In this document: positions 44,573 through 53,392 of the stretch, piece by piece
How positions within the stretch are numbered: the first letter of the stretch is position 1
How the letters are laid out: each line of letters starts with the position of its first letter
Source: DATJZH01 sp052146815
GTDB taxonomy: Bacteria > Actinomycetota > Actinomycetes > Streptosporangiales > Streptosporangiaceae
Length of the DNA stretch: 64,000 nt
Direction: 5' to 3'
Assembly: GCA_052146815.1 (NCBI GenBank)
Contig: JBKQMG010000134.1
Span: 1 to 64,000, forward strand
Made by a program: the position numbers and the translations under genes
The notes under the pieces: generated by a model
What the model was told of the DNA's origin: nothing
Seen by the model: only the letters and a program-made list of their open reading frames with translations
The model's database searches: none

Positions 44573-45949
44573 ATGACGGCGTCCCGCTCGCCTGTACCCT
44601 CCAGTGCCGCGCTCCACGACCTCTCGGCGACAACCGATGAGCGCCGGGCGGCCGGCAAGGCCGCCCGGGCGACACTGCCGCGCCGGGCCCACGGGCACTG
44701 GGACGAAGCCGAGCGCGGGCACGACCCGCTTGAGACGGTCCTCGCGCAGAATAAGACACGGGTCGCCGAGCTCCTGCCGCTGCGGCATCAGCGGATGGCG
44801 GCCTCCCCGTGGAACTACTACCGGGGGGCCGCGGCCGTGATGGCGGCGGACCTGGCGTCCCAGCCCAGCACGGGCCTGCTGGTGCAGCTCTGCGGCGACG
44901 CTCACGTGCTGAACTTCGGCCTGTGGGCCACCCCGGAGCGGAATCTGATGTTCGACCTGCGCGACTTCGACGAGACGCTGCCCGGCCCGTTCGAGTGGGA
45001 CGTCAAGCGCCTCGCCGCGAGCCTGATCGTGGCCGCGAGGGAGAACGGCGTGAAACCCCGGACGGCGGATGCGGCCATGGCCGCCGCTGTCGGCGCCTAC
45101 CGGGACCGGATGCGCCGGTACACCGATATGCCCGAGCTCGACATCTGGTACGACGGCATGCACGTCGACAGCTGGATCAGCTATTTCGAGCCGGCTGACC
45201 GCGGCCGTGTCTCGGTCTACATCGAGAAGAAGCAGAAGCGGCGGACCAGCCGCGGGGCGTTCGCCAAGCTGACCACGATGGCGCACGGGCGGCCGCGCAT
45301 CACCGAGGATCCGCCGATCCGCGTCGCTATCGACGACGACGAGCAGGACGACCTGGTGGACCACCTGCTGGCCGAGTACCGGCTGACACTGCAGGAGGAC
45401 CGCCGGAGCCTGTTCGACCGGTTCACCACCGTCGATGTCGTCCGTCAGGTCGTGGGCGTCGGCAGCGTCGGCATGCAGGTGTACCTGGTGCTGCTGGAGG
45501 GCCGCACCGGCGCCGACCCGCTGTTCCTGCAGGTCAAGCAGGCCGGTACGTCGGTCTATGAGGCCCACACCCAGCTCAGTCGCCACGGCAATCATGGTGA
45601 GCGGGTGATTAACGGGAAGCGGCTGCTGCAGAGTGCGACCGACATTTTCGTCGGCTGGGGATCGCTGCACGGCAAGGACTACTACGTTCGGCAGTTCCGC
45701 GATATGAAGATCATTCCCAGCACCGAGCTGATCGCTCCGCGGCTGGTCGAGTTCGCCACCGCCTGCGGCGAGACGCTGGCCCGCGCGCACGCCCGGACCG
45801 GGGACCCCGTCGCCATCGCCGCCTACCTCGGCCAGGGCGCCGGCTTCGCGGCGGCGATCGGCGAATTCGCCCGCCGTTACGCCCTGCAGAACGAGCGCGA
45901 CCACGCGCAGCTCGCCAGCGCCATCGCCGACGGCACGGTACCCGCCTGA
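44573..45949 (+). CDS. DUF2252 protein
   Basis: 458 residues of DUF2252. Motifs: RMAASPWNYYRGAAAVMAADL, CGDAHVLNFGLWATPERNLMFDLRDFDETLPGPFEWDVKRL, LQVKQA, GERVINGKRLLQSATDIFVGW and YYVRQFRDMK. HVLNFG and DxxDFDE resemble the catalytic and metal loops of kinase-fold phosphotransferases, but the activity is not established. ATG 44573 follows AGAGGACC. Divergent orientation relative to PPK2 is not seen; the two converge. Confidence 0.88.
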   Translation: MTASRSPVPSSAALHDLSATTDERRAAGKAARATLPRRAHGHWDEAERGHDPLETVLAQNKTRVAELLPLRHQRMAASPWNYYRGAAAVMAADLASQPSTGLLVQLCGDAHVLNFGLWATPERNLMFDLRDFDETLPGPFEWDVKRLAASLIVAARENGVKPRTADAAMAAAVGAYRDRMRRYTDMPELDIWYDGMHVDSWISYFEPADRGRVSVYIEKKQKRRTSRGAFAKLTTMAHGRPRITEDPPIRVAIDDDEQDDLVDHLLAEYRLTLQEDRRSLFDRFTTVDVVRQVVGVGSVGMQVYLVLLEGRTGADPLFLQVKQAGTSVYEAHTQLSRHGNHGERVINGKRLLQSATDIFVGWGSLHGKDYYVRQFRDMKIIPSTELIAPRLVEFATACGETLARAHARTGDPVAIAAYLGQGAGFAAAIGEFARRYALQNERDHAQLASAIADGTVPA

Positions 45950-46035
45950 GAGCATGCTCCGGCCTTGTGAGCACCGTGCCAGCAACGAGAGTGCTGTGGC
46001 CATCACGGCTACGGGAGCGGCCCGACTATCGGCTG

Positions 46036-46995
46036 CTAGACGCCCGCGATCGGGGTCGGGGAGAGTTCCACGCCGTCGGACTCGCGCAGGGCAAGCGGCG
46101 AGCCGACGATCAGCGGGTCCGGGCGGCCGACGACGCCGGGATCCTTGCCTTCGTACTCGAGACCGGCCAGCAGGCTTCGCATCGCCTCCAGCCGGGCGCG
46201 TTTCTTGTCGTTGCTCTTGACCACGGTCCATGGTGCCTCCGGCGAGTGCGTGCGCCGGAACATCTCCGCCTTGGCGACGGTGTATTCGTCCCACTTGCCC
46301 AGCAGGGCGATGTCGGTAGGGCTGAGCTTCCACTGGCGGACAGGATCGATCTGGCGGATGGCGAATCTCGTGTGCTGCTCGCCGGGCGTGACGGAGAACC
46401 AGAATTTGATCAGCGCGATGCCCTCGTCGACGAGCAGCCGCTCGAACAGAGGAACCTGCCGGAAGAAGGTCTGGCGCTGCTCTTCGGTGCAGAAGCCCAT
46501 GACTTTCTCGACGCCCGCGCGGTTGTACCACGATCGGTCGAACAAGACGATCTCTCCGGCCGTCGGCAGATGCGCGATGTACCGCTGGAAATACCACTGG
46601 TGCCGCTCGCGCTCGGTGGGGATGTCCAGGGCGACCACCCGTGCGGTGCGCGGGTTGAGGTGCTCCATGAAGCGCTTGATCGTGCTCCCTTTGCCGGCGG
46701 CGTCCCGGCCTTCGAAGACCACCACGATCCGGTGGCCCGACTCCTGCACCCAGTACTGCAGCTTCAGCAGTTCCACCTGAAGCGCCCGCTTGACGTGGTC
46801 GTAGTCCTCGCGGCTCAGGCGCTCGGCGTAGGGGTAGTCCTCGCGCCAGGTATCGACCAGGCTGCCGTCCGGGTTGCGGAGCACCGGGTCGTCCTCGTCA
46901 GTGTCGTCGACCCACACCCCCGCAGGCACCACACTTCGGTCCTGCGAAGTGCTCAGGCTTGGGCGGTACAGCGGACCTTGCGCGTCATCGGCCAT
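46036..46995 (-). CDS. ppk2: Polyphosphate kinase 2 (PPK2)
   Basis: 319 residues. Walker A FEGRDAAGKGSTIKRF, lid-region HLNPRTARVVALDIPTERE, Walker B EIVLFDRSWYNRAGVEKVMGF and IRQIDPVRQWKLSPTDI identify a one-domain PPK2. It transfers phosphate between polyphosphate and nucleotides; class I proteins act on NDP. ATG 46995 has AGGAGG 6 bases upstream. A role in energy or stress metabolism is likely, unregulated by anything visible here. Confidence 0.93.
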   Translation of the reverse strand: MADDAQGPLYRPSLSTSQDRSVVPAGVWVDDTDEDDPVLRNPDGSLVDTWREDYPYAERLSREDYDHVKRALQVELLKLQYWVQESGHRIVVVFEGRDAAGKGSTIKRFMEHLNPRTARVVALDIPTERERHQWYFQRYIAHLPTAGEIVLFDRSWYNRAGVEKVMGFCTEEQRQTFFRQVPLFERLLVDEGIALIKFWFSVTPGEQHTRFAIRQIDPVRQWKLSPTDIALLGKWDEYTVAKAEMFRRTHSPEAPWTVVKSNDKKRARLEAMRSLLAGLEYEGKDPGVVGRPDPLIVGSPLALRESDGVELSPTPIAGV

Positions 46996-47121
46996 CTCGG
47001 CCTCCTGCCGGGGAGTTGTCCATGCTCGCTTCCTACCAGAAGCGGCAGTGCCTGCGCTTCCCCCGGCGGCGGCCTGTGTGCCAGGCGGTTGCGCGGTGAC
47101 GCCCCGCGGAGCAGCAGCCGG

Positions 47122-47661
47122 TCAGGACGCGGGCAGCCAGTAGCGGAGCTTGACGCCGCGCTGGTCGTCGAAGACTCCGCCGTTCGCCTCGATGACCTTC
47201 CGGGAGCCGACGTTGTCCTGGTCGCAGGTGACCAGGGCCGGGTCTACGCCCAGCCGGCGTGCCGCGGGCAGGGCCGCGGCCAGCATAGCGGTGGCATTCC
47301 CGCGCCGGCGCGCCGACGGCCGGACGTCGTAGCCGATGTGGCCCCCGTAGTCGCGCAGGTACGGGGTGAGCCGGTGCCGGATCGCGATGCGGCCCAGGTA
47401 CTCCTCGCCGCTGACCCACCACAGCGTGGTCGCCGGAACATATCCGCTGGCCCGCGGCGAGTCTTCCCGTGCGTCATCGAGCAGCTCGCGGACGTAGCGG
47501 CTGAACTTGGCCTCCTGCGCCCAGCCGCGGCCGTAGACGCGCATTTCCTGGCCGACCATGGAACTGTCACTAGGGCCGCCACGGCCCTCGGCCTCAAGTT
47601 CCGCCATCGCGGCGAGGAAGGAGACGTGGACGCGGGCGGTCGGCAGGATGAGCTCGGGCAT
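47122..47661 (-). CDS. GNAT-family N-acetyltransferase
   Basis: 179 residues. The acetyl-CoA-binding segment is IGYDVRPSARRRGNATAMLAAAL (RRGNA pyrophosphate loop), followed by VTCDQDNVGSRKVIEANGGVF, the conserved beta5-alpha4 block. Acceptor unknown. ATG 47661 has GGAGTAGGA upstream. Confidence 0.88.
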   Translation of the reverse strand: MPELILPTARVHVSFLAAMAELEAEGRGGPSDSSMVGQEMRVYGRGWAQEAKFSRYVRELLDDAREDSPRASGYVPATTLWWVSGEEYLGRIAIRHRLTPYLRDYGGHIGYDVRPSARRRGNATAMLAAALPAARRLGVDPALVTCDQDNVGSRKVIEANGGVFDDQRGVKLRYWLPAS

Positions 47662-47817
47662 CCGATAGTCCTACTCCAGAAGCCGCCGATCATGCATCCG
47701 CATTTCCGCTAGCGGTAGTGCGCGGTTCCGCCGCACCGGGTGAGCAGAAGCTGTCCCGCCGAGCGTGCTGAGCCGCCGCGCGGCGGCCGTTTCTCGCCGC
47801 CGAGCCGCAGGCAGTAC

Positions 47818-48252
47818 TCAGCGCGTGGGGAAACAGGTGACGTAGCGGCGCTGCCGGAAGGTCTCGACGGCACGCCGGTCATAGTTCTCGCGCACGAACG
47901 AGACCGCTTCCGCGCTGGGCAGGCCGTCGAGAATCGCCAGGCAGGCGAGCGCGGTCCCGGTCCGTCCCCGGCCGCCGGCGCAGGCGAGCTCGACCCGCTC
48001 GGTCTCGGCCCGCTGCCAGGCCTCGGTCAGCGCGGGCACTACGGCGGCCTTGTCGGCGGGCAGGCCGAAATCTGGCCACCGCAGCCATCGGGACTCCCAG
48101 GCAAACGCCGGCGGCTGCCGCGCCAGCAGGTAGACGCCGAACTGAGGCGAGACACCGTCCGCCAGCGGGCGCCTGAGGGCCCGCCCGCGCAACAGCCGGC
48201 CCGACGGCAGCCGAATGACGCCGGGCAACACGGGATCCCAGCACTCCGCCAT
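47818..48252 (-). CDS. Protein-tyrosine phosphatase-like protein
   Basis: 144 residues. ACAGGRGRTGTALACLAIL contains the CX5R phosphate-binding loop with the Thr after Arg. The usual HC is AC, a variation found in some phosphatase relatives. SFVRENYDRRAVETFRQRRYV follows. It may dephosphorylate tyrosine or another small phosphoester. The start at ATG 48252 has no obvious site. Confidence 0.75.
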   Translation of the reverse strand: MAECWDPVLPGVIRLPSGRLLRGRALRRPLADGVSPQFGVYLLARQPPAFAWESRWLRWPDFGLPADKAAVVPALTEAWQRAETERVELACAGGRGRTGTALACLAILDGLPSAEAVSFVRENYDRRAVETFRQRRYVTCFPTR

Positions 48253-48332
48253 AGCCGATCGTAAGCATGTCCGCCCGGCGAGGCGCCGGGCGCAGCCGGG
48301 ATTCGCCGGTCCTGCGACGATGCCGCCTGCGG

Positions 48333-48968
48333 CTACTGGCCCACCCTGCCGTCGATCCGCTCGCGCAGGAAATCAGCGTGGCCGTTATGCCGGGCGTACT
48401 CCTCGATCATGTGCACGAGTACTTCGCGCAGCGAGATCCGGCCCCGGCCCTGCGGGCCGTAGTCGTAGCTGCCGGTGACGTCCAGATCCGGGGCCTCGGC
48501 TACGAACCGCTCGGCGAAGGCCACCTCGGCCCGCCAGGTGGCCCAGGCGTGCGCGACCACCTCGGGATCGGGCACGGCGCCGTTGAAATCGCCGTCCGGG
48601 TCATCGCCGGAGCGGTAATGGCGCGGCGCGTCCTGCCCGCCCAGCACCTGCCGGAACCAGTGCTGCTCGACGCCCGCCAGGTGGCGGACCAGCCCGAGCA
48701 GCGACAGATCGGACGGCTCCACTGAGCGCCGTGCCATGGCGGCGGCATCCAGTCCGGCGCATTTCAGCTCCAGCGTCAGGCGCTGGTCGCGCAGGTAGCG
48801 CACGAGCGTGCCGCGCTCCCCCGCGGGCCTCTCGCCGCCCTCTTCGCGCGGGTCGGCCTCGGGGCTGAGGAACATATCCCACCAGCCAAAGTGCCGGGCA
48901 GGCTGATCCCCGGCGGGTTCTGCGGCCGGCCCGGTCCGGGCGGGGCCCCGGTCGGTGACATCAGGCAT
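48333..48968 (-). CDS. DinB/DUF664-family protein
   Basis: 211 residues. LVRYLRDQRLTLELKCAGLD, LVRHLAGVEQHWFRQVL and EVLVHMIEEYARHNGHADFLRERIDG are hallmarks of DUF664 in the DinB/mycothiol-dependent four-helix bundle. The three spaced His (in RHLAGVEQHW and RHNGH) are the family's metal ligands. In actinobacteria many such proteins are putative thiol-dependent transferases. ATG 48968 is assumed; ATG 48980 is equally possible. Confidence 0.82.
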   Translation of the reverse strand: MPDVTDRGPARTGPAAEPAGDQPARHFGWWDMFLSPEADPREEGGERPAGERGTLVRYLRDQRLTLELKCAGLDAAAMARRSVEPSDLSLLGLVRHLAGVEQHWFRQVLGGQDAPRHYRSGDDPDGDFNGAVPDPEVVAHAWATWRAEVAFAERFVAEAPDLDVTGSYDYGPQGRGRISLREVLVHMIEEYARHNGHADFLRERIDGRVGQ

Positions 48969-49071
48969 AGGCAGGAGCATCGACGGTCCGCGCTGAGTTC
49001 GCCACAGGTTTTCCGGGCCGCCGCCAGATCCGCCGGACCAGACTTCGGGTCCGCACCGGCGGAACTGGCGG

Positions 49072-50922
49072 CTAGCGCGAGGGGCGGACGACCAGTGCGC
49101 TGCCGCCCCCCAGGCGGACCGGCTCGGCGACGGCCTGGAAGCGCCCGTGACCGAGCATCTGGATCCCTGTCGCATCGCCGGGATAGTGATCCAGGGGCAG
49201 GATCGGCCCGGTGGCCACCGTGAACTGCTCCCCGAACTGACGGGTGAGCTGCCCGCGCACGGCGCTGTGGTAGAAGGCCGGCTCGGCCAGCGAGGCCGGC
49301 GAGTTCGTCTGGCTGACCCTGGGAGCCGCGAGCGCCGCAGGGAGGGACATGCCGAAGTCCACGTGGTTGAGAATGATCTGGAGAATGGTGGTGATGATCG
49401 TCGAGCCGCCTGCGGCGCCCACGGTGAAGACCGGCTTTCCGCGGCGGAACGCGATGACGGGACCCATGCTGGATCTCGGCTGCTTTCCGCCCGCGGGCAG
49501 GTTGGGGTCGTAAGCCCTCGGTGCTGGCGGGGCGAAGTCGAAGTCGGTCATCTCGTTATTGAGCAGGAAACCGTCATGGGGAACGGTCATGCCGCTGCCG
49601 CCGAAGAAGTTGATCGTGTTGGTGTAGGCGACGACGTTGCCCCACTTGTCGACCGTGACGATGTTGTTGGTGTGACGTCCCTCGTTCGACACCGAAGCCT
49701 TGGCGGCCTGATTGCGGCAGCTCTGGTAGGGCGGGAACGGGTCGCCGGGGGCCACCGGGGAGACCAGCGCCTTGTGGTGGACCAGGCAGCGCCGGGTCGC
49801 GGCGAACGCCTTGCTCAGCAGCCCGTGCAGCGGCTCTCCGACGTAACGCGGATCGCCAACGTAGGCGTCGCGATCGGCGTAGGCCAGGCGGGACGCCTCC
49901 AGGTAATGGAACAGGGCCGTCGCCCTCGGCTCGGCCCGCAGGTTCCAGCCGCTCAGGATGTTCAGGGCCTCGCCCACGGTGGACCCGCTGCTGGAAGGCG
50001 GCGCCATGCTGTAGATGTCGAGGCCCCGGTAGCTGACGCGAGTAGGCCGCTGGATCCGGGCCTGGTAGGCGCGCAGGTCGCTCATCTTCATGATTCCCGG
50101 CAGGGTGATCAGGCGGGTGCCGGGGACCAGGCCAGGGTGATCATCGGCCCGGACGATGGCGCGGCCGAGCGGCCCGTCGTAGAGGTAAGACGGGCCGTAG
50201 CGGGCCAGCAGCCGGTAGGTCCGGGCGAGATCGGGATTGCGCAGCAGGTGGCCGGCCGCCAGCGGCTGGCCGGCCGGGGTCAGGAACAGCTTGCGGCTGG
50301 CGGTGTACGCCCGCAGCTCAGGCAGGTCGGACTGCTCGAGCTGGCGGAAATCCGCGTTGACGCGGAACCCGCGGCCGGCCACCTTGATGGCCGGCTGGAG
50401 GTCGGCCGCGAGGCTCTTGCGGCCGTAGCGGCTGATCGCCTTGGCCCAGGTGGCCACCATGGCCGGGACACCGGTGGCCAGCGGCTGATCGGAGGCGTAT
50501 TCGTAGCTAAGCGGCTTGCCGGTCCTGCGGCTGGTGAACATGGTCGGCGTGCACGCCCGGGGGCATGTCTCGCGGCCGTCAATGGTCACGACCTGGTGGG
50601 TCCGGGCCAGGTAGATCACCATGAACCCGCCGCCGCCCGGGCCTGCCACGAACGGGATGGTCACGCCGAGCGTGCTGGCCACCGCGACGGCGGCGTCAAT
50701 GGCGTTACCGCCCCGTTCCAGGACCGCGATGCCGGCCTTGCTGGCGTTCAGGTCCATGGACGCGACGGCGCCTCCCTTGCCGACGGCGACGGGCTGCTTT
50801 GCGGTGCTCGCCTTTGCGGTAGTCGCCGGGCCCGTGCCGGGGACGGCGCTAGCCGCAGACGGCAGGGCGAGAAGCGCTGCCGCGAAGGCTGACATCACGG
50901 AAACCGCTGCTAAGCGACGCAT
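49072..50922 (-). CDS. ggt: Gamma-glutamyltransferase precursor
   Basis: 616 residues. Signal peptide MRRLAAVSVMSAFAAALL...ASA. Large-subunit motifs: NAIDAAVAVASTLGVT, GPGGGGFMVIY, DGRETCPRA. The self-processing nucleophile Thr is in EGRHTNNIVTVDKWGNV, the TTH-equivalent position (the usual second T and H are N,N). GGSGMTVPHDGFLLNNEM forms the oxyanion region. The protein hydrolyses or transfers gamma-glutamyl groups from glutathione-like peptides outside the cell; mycothiol producers use it on other gamma-glutamyl compounds. ATG 50922 has GAGG upstream. Confidence 0.88.
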   Translation of the reverse strand: MRRLAAVSVMSAFAAALLALPSAASAVPGTGPATTAKASTAKQPVAVGKGGAVASMDLNASKAGIAVLERGGNAIDAAVAVASTLGVTIPFVAGPGGGGFMVIYLARTHQVVTIDGRETCPRACTPTMFTSRRTGKPLSYEYASDQPLATGVPAMVATWAKAISRYGRKSLAADLQPAIKVAGRGFRVNADFRQLEQSDLPELRAYTASRKLFLTPAGQPLAAGHLLRNPDLARTYRLLARYGPSYLYDGPLGRAIVRADDHPGLVPGTRLITLPGIMKMSDLRAYQARIQRPTRVSYRGLDIYSMAPPSSSGSTVGEALNILSGWNLRAEPRATALFHYLEASRLAYADRDAYVGDPRYVGEPLHGLLSKAFAATRRCLVHHKALVSPVAPGDPFPPYQSCRNQAAKASVSNEGRHTNNIVTVDKWGNVVAYTNTINFFGGSGMTVPHDGFLLNNEMTDFDFAPPAPRAYDPNLPAGGKQPRSSMGPVIAFRRGKPVFTVGAAGGSTIITTILQIILNHVDFGMSLPAALAAPRVSQTNSPASLAEPAFYHSAVRGQLTRQFGEQFTVATGPILPLDHYPGDATGIQMLGHGRFQAVAEPVRLGGGSALVVRPSR

Positions 50923-51079
50923 GACCACCTCGGCACGAGTAGCGCATAGCCGGTAAATCAGGATCTTTAGTTCCTACTCCTGTCTCCCGGACACGGTCAA
51001 CCCCTCGCCTGCTTCCTGGCCGTCTGGCTACTGGCTAACGCGCTGGACTGCCAGCAGGTAATCCTTGCGGCGGAGCGGG

Positions 51080-51370
51080 TCAGGGCCGATCCGCGCCCTG
51101 GTGGCCGGCGAGGGTGGCCTGGATGATCGCGGTGACTTTGTCCGCGAACCCGGCGCCGAACCGCAGCCGGTCCCGGACTCGGACCGTTCCCGTGAACATC
51201 CGGATGTACGCGATCTTCTCCCCCGCCGGTCCTCGCTCGACCTTGAATGCCGAGCCTGATAGCGGGCCGCCTGCGCCGGCCTCGGCCTCGGCCGCGGGAA
51301 GGAGCTCCGTAATCCCAGGCTCACCTCATAGGCGTCCACGCCCAGGGTGCTCAGCAGACCCTCCGGGCTA
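51080..51370 (-). pseudogene. Remnant of a Tet(M)/EF-G-like ribosomal protection protein
   Basis: One frame reads ITELLPAAEAEAG, FKVERGPAGEKIAYIRMFTGTVRVRDRLRFG and DKVTAIIQA, which is domain II (beta-barrel) of the TetM/TetO-type ribosome protection GTPases of actinobacteria; a stop follows at 51080. Upstream, in another frame, STLGVDAYEVSLG appears to be the preceding GVDALM-like segment. The GTPase domain and domains III-V are missing. Only about 90 of some 650 residues survive. The stretch 51371-51581 holds nothing else I can identify. Confidence 0.7.
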
Positions 51371-51581
51371 CCCCAGGAGCCCTCTGATCGCCGAGTTCGG
51401 CGCGAGGTTCGCCAGCGCCTTCGCATGAGGATACGGCGTTGCGCACCCGAGGCTCCCGGCGTCCAGCAGAATGGTGACCCGGAGCCGCCGGACAGCGTGA
51501 TAGGGCAGCGGGCTCTGGCCCGGGCGGCGGCGCTGTCGGTAGCCCGAGCTAGTGTCCGCTGCTGACGAGACATGGAGGAGC

Positions 51582-52376
51582 ATGACGGTGGAATCTGCGG
51601 GCAGGTTCGAGTCTGCGCTGAGTGCGGCGCAAGGCGGTGCGGAGGCAGCGCTCAAGTCCGCCGCTGGCCTGACCAGAGAGCTGCGCAAGGCGAAAGCAGC
51701 TGCGGCCAACGGCCAGGTGCGTGAGTTCCGCCGCGCTCTGGACGCCGCCGAAGGGTTGGCTGACGGGCTGGCCGCGGCGGTGCAGGAGGCCCGTGACTCG
51801 TTCGATCTCGAAGAGACCGCATACCTGACCGCCGGGGATTATGCCAAGGAGCTGCTGACAATGGCAGCCGCGCGTGGGGTGGCGATGTTCGAGGAGGACG
51901 ATCGCCTGCTCTGCTATCCCTCAATCGTGCGGGTCGTGCCGGGTGACTCGCTGGTCGAGATCGACCGGCGGCGGGAGCGGCGACTGCGGCCCTCGGTGCT
52001 GATCGGTCTGCTGGCAGCAGCACAGCAGCGGCCGCCACGATTTCGTGCCGAGCAGTTTCTGGAGAGCATGGCACGCGGCTACGAGCTGGTCGTGGGCAAC
52101 GAGGGCAAGAAGCCAGCCGCCGTGGTCCGCCTTGTAGACATATGGTCCGTGCTGACCTTGCTGCCGGGCCAGGGCAGGGAATATACCCGTCCCGAGTTCG
52201 CCCGTGACCTGTACTTGCTCGACCAGAGTGGAGCGCGCCAGACGAAGGACGGACAGACGTTGCGCTGGCATGCGAGCACTGGTACACGGTCCGCGGGAGT
52301 GCTCACCACTGTGGCCCGTACCGGGCAGCAGCAGCGGTACTGGGGCGTGTCCTTTGCCGACCGGGGGCCACGGTGA
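51582..52376 (+). CDS. Cassette protein A, unrecognised
   Basis: 264 residues, no family I can name. About 1-85 is helical and Ala/Lys/Glu-rich (coiled-coil-like: ALKSAAGLTRELRKAKAAA). Next is a compact domain with GVAMFEEDDRLLCYPSIVRVVPGDSLVEIDRRRERRLRPS, then FRAEQFLESMARGYELVVG and a C-terminal part EYTRPEFARDLYLLDQSG..QTKDGQTLRWHASTGTRSAG..RYWGVSFADRG. GGAGGAGC precedes ATG 51582. Its stop overlaps the start of gene B (GTGA), so it is the first gene of a three-gene coupled operon. Codon use is less G/C-extreme than in the flanking genes, consistent with transfer. Confidence 0.75.
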   Translation: MTVESAGRFESALSAAQGGAEAALKSAAGLTRELRKAKAAAANGQVREFRRALDAAEGLADGLAAAVQEARDSFDLEETAYLTAGDYAKELLTMAAARGVAMFEEDDRLLCYPSIVRVVPGDSLVEIDRRRERRLRPSVLIGLLAAAQQRPPRFRAEQFLESMARGYELVVGNEGKKPAAVVRLVDIWSVLTLLPGQGREYTRPEFARDLYLLDQSGARQTKDGQTLRWHASTGTRSAGVLTTVARTGQQQRYWGVSFADRGPR

Positions 52377-53392
52377 GTGCGCCTGGCCAGCCCAGCGTAC
52401 CGAGCGGCGTGCTGGGCGGAGGTGTCTTGAAGGCAGACGACTATGCCGCGTTCCTTGACCGCGAGTACCTGGCGCAGTACGTGCCGGCAGGCGGGGCCGC
52501 GATCAAGGTCGCAGTGGTGGCAGATGGCGGGGCGGCGGACCGGATGGAGGCGGCCCTCGGTGCCGCCACGGCCGGGCGCGGTGGCCTTTACGTGAGTGTC
52601 TCGGCAGAGTCCGCCCGGGTTCACATGGTCGATCAGATCTTCTTCGCCGTCTCACGTGCATTGGACTGGCAGGCGCTGGCGGGTGCCCTCGTGCGGACCG
52701 CCTATGAAAGCGCGGCGTTCCCTGTCCCGGATGGTGCTGGGCTCATGGTGGCGGAGGTTGCCCGCCATCATGACGTTGACGCCCGTGAACTGTACCGCAG
52801 CGTCCGCCGGCGGCTTGAACGCCGGCTTCTCGACGATCCGTTGGTCACAGTCGAGATGGGGCGCGCGATGCTCCGGCTGGCGCAGGTACAGTTGGGCGCC
52901 GGTGATGTGGACACGGCAGAATTCGAAGCGGTGCTTGGCTGGCTGCGCGGTGAGCTTCGGTCGATCACAGTGCTGAGATCCGCGCTCATCTACACCCGGA
53001 TCGGCAGGCATAACGCGCGGGCGATGCTTGTCTCGGCTGCTGCGCTGCTGCTGGCCATCGGTTGCGGCGGCCTGGTGGTCCACGTTGACTACGGCAGGCT
53101 GGCTGAGGCACGCCGCCCCCCGGCAGAGGCCAGGTCTGGCTTTTATTATTCGAAGGCTGCGGTCATGGACGCCTACGAGGTTCTTCGCCAGTTCATCGAT
53201 GCCACGGACGAGTTGCGCGGGGTCCTGTTTGTCGCGGTCATGCCACCCGAGCTCATGACCGATGAGGCCCGGGGCCTGCCCGCTTACTCGGCGCTGCAGC
53301 TCCGGGTGGCCGACGAGGTTCGGGACCGTCGGCGCGCCAACCCGTTCGCGGCGCTTGTCCGGCTCGAAGTCCGGCTGGAGGCGGTCGCATGA
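52373..53392 (+). CDS. Cassette protein B, ATPase-dead DUF2791/BrxD-like paralogue
   Basis: 339 residues, probably the same AAA-like fold as protein C but lacking ATPase motifs. The Walker A position reads VADGGAADRMEAAL instead of GxxGxGKS. The Walker B position reads GLVVHVDYGRLAEA where C has WVVLFDEVELIGR. The segments GRHNARAML / ARQRFRFL and GVLFVAVMPPELMTDEA / PLIAAFAMTDDF (sensor-I region) correspond in order. RVHMVDQIFFAVSRALDW is a further block. By analogy with paired AAA proteins it may form a hetero-oligomer with C. Overlaps gene A by GTGA and gene C by ATGA. Family assignment is from motif comparison, not a search. Confidence 0.7.
   Translation: MSAPGQPSVPSGVLGGGVLKADDYAAFLDREYLAQYVPAGGAAIKVAVVADGGAADRMEAALGAATAGRGGLYVSVSAESARVHMVDQIFFAVSRALDWQALAGALVRTAYESAAFPVPDGAGLMVAEVARHHDVDARELYRSVRRRLERRLLDDPLVTVEMGRAMLRLAQVQLGAGDVDTAEFEAVLGWLRGELRSITVLRSALIYTRIGRHNARAMLVSAAALLLAIGCGGLVVHVDYGRLAEARRPPAEARSGFYYSKAAVMDAYEVLRQFIDATDELRGVLFVAVMPPELMTDEARGLPAYSALQLRVADEVRDRRRANPFAALVRLEVRLEAVA

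Noticed and set aside
43946..46597. Very long open frame on the minus strand over the DUF2252 gene
   Set aside because: Typical antisense shadow of a high-GC gene. The plus-strand DUF2252 product has clear family motifs and the antisense product has none.
49147..50892. Long open plus-strand frame opposite gamma-glutamyltransferase
   Set aside because: Antisense shadow; the minus-strand frame contains signal peptide and catalytic motifs of GGT.
51028..51573. A 181-residue minus-strand open frame over the GTPase remnant
   Set aside because: Homology to the ribosome-protection family is in a different frame. The open frame itself has Arg/Ser-rich shadow composition.
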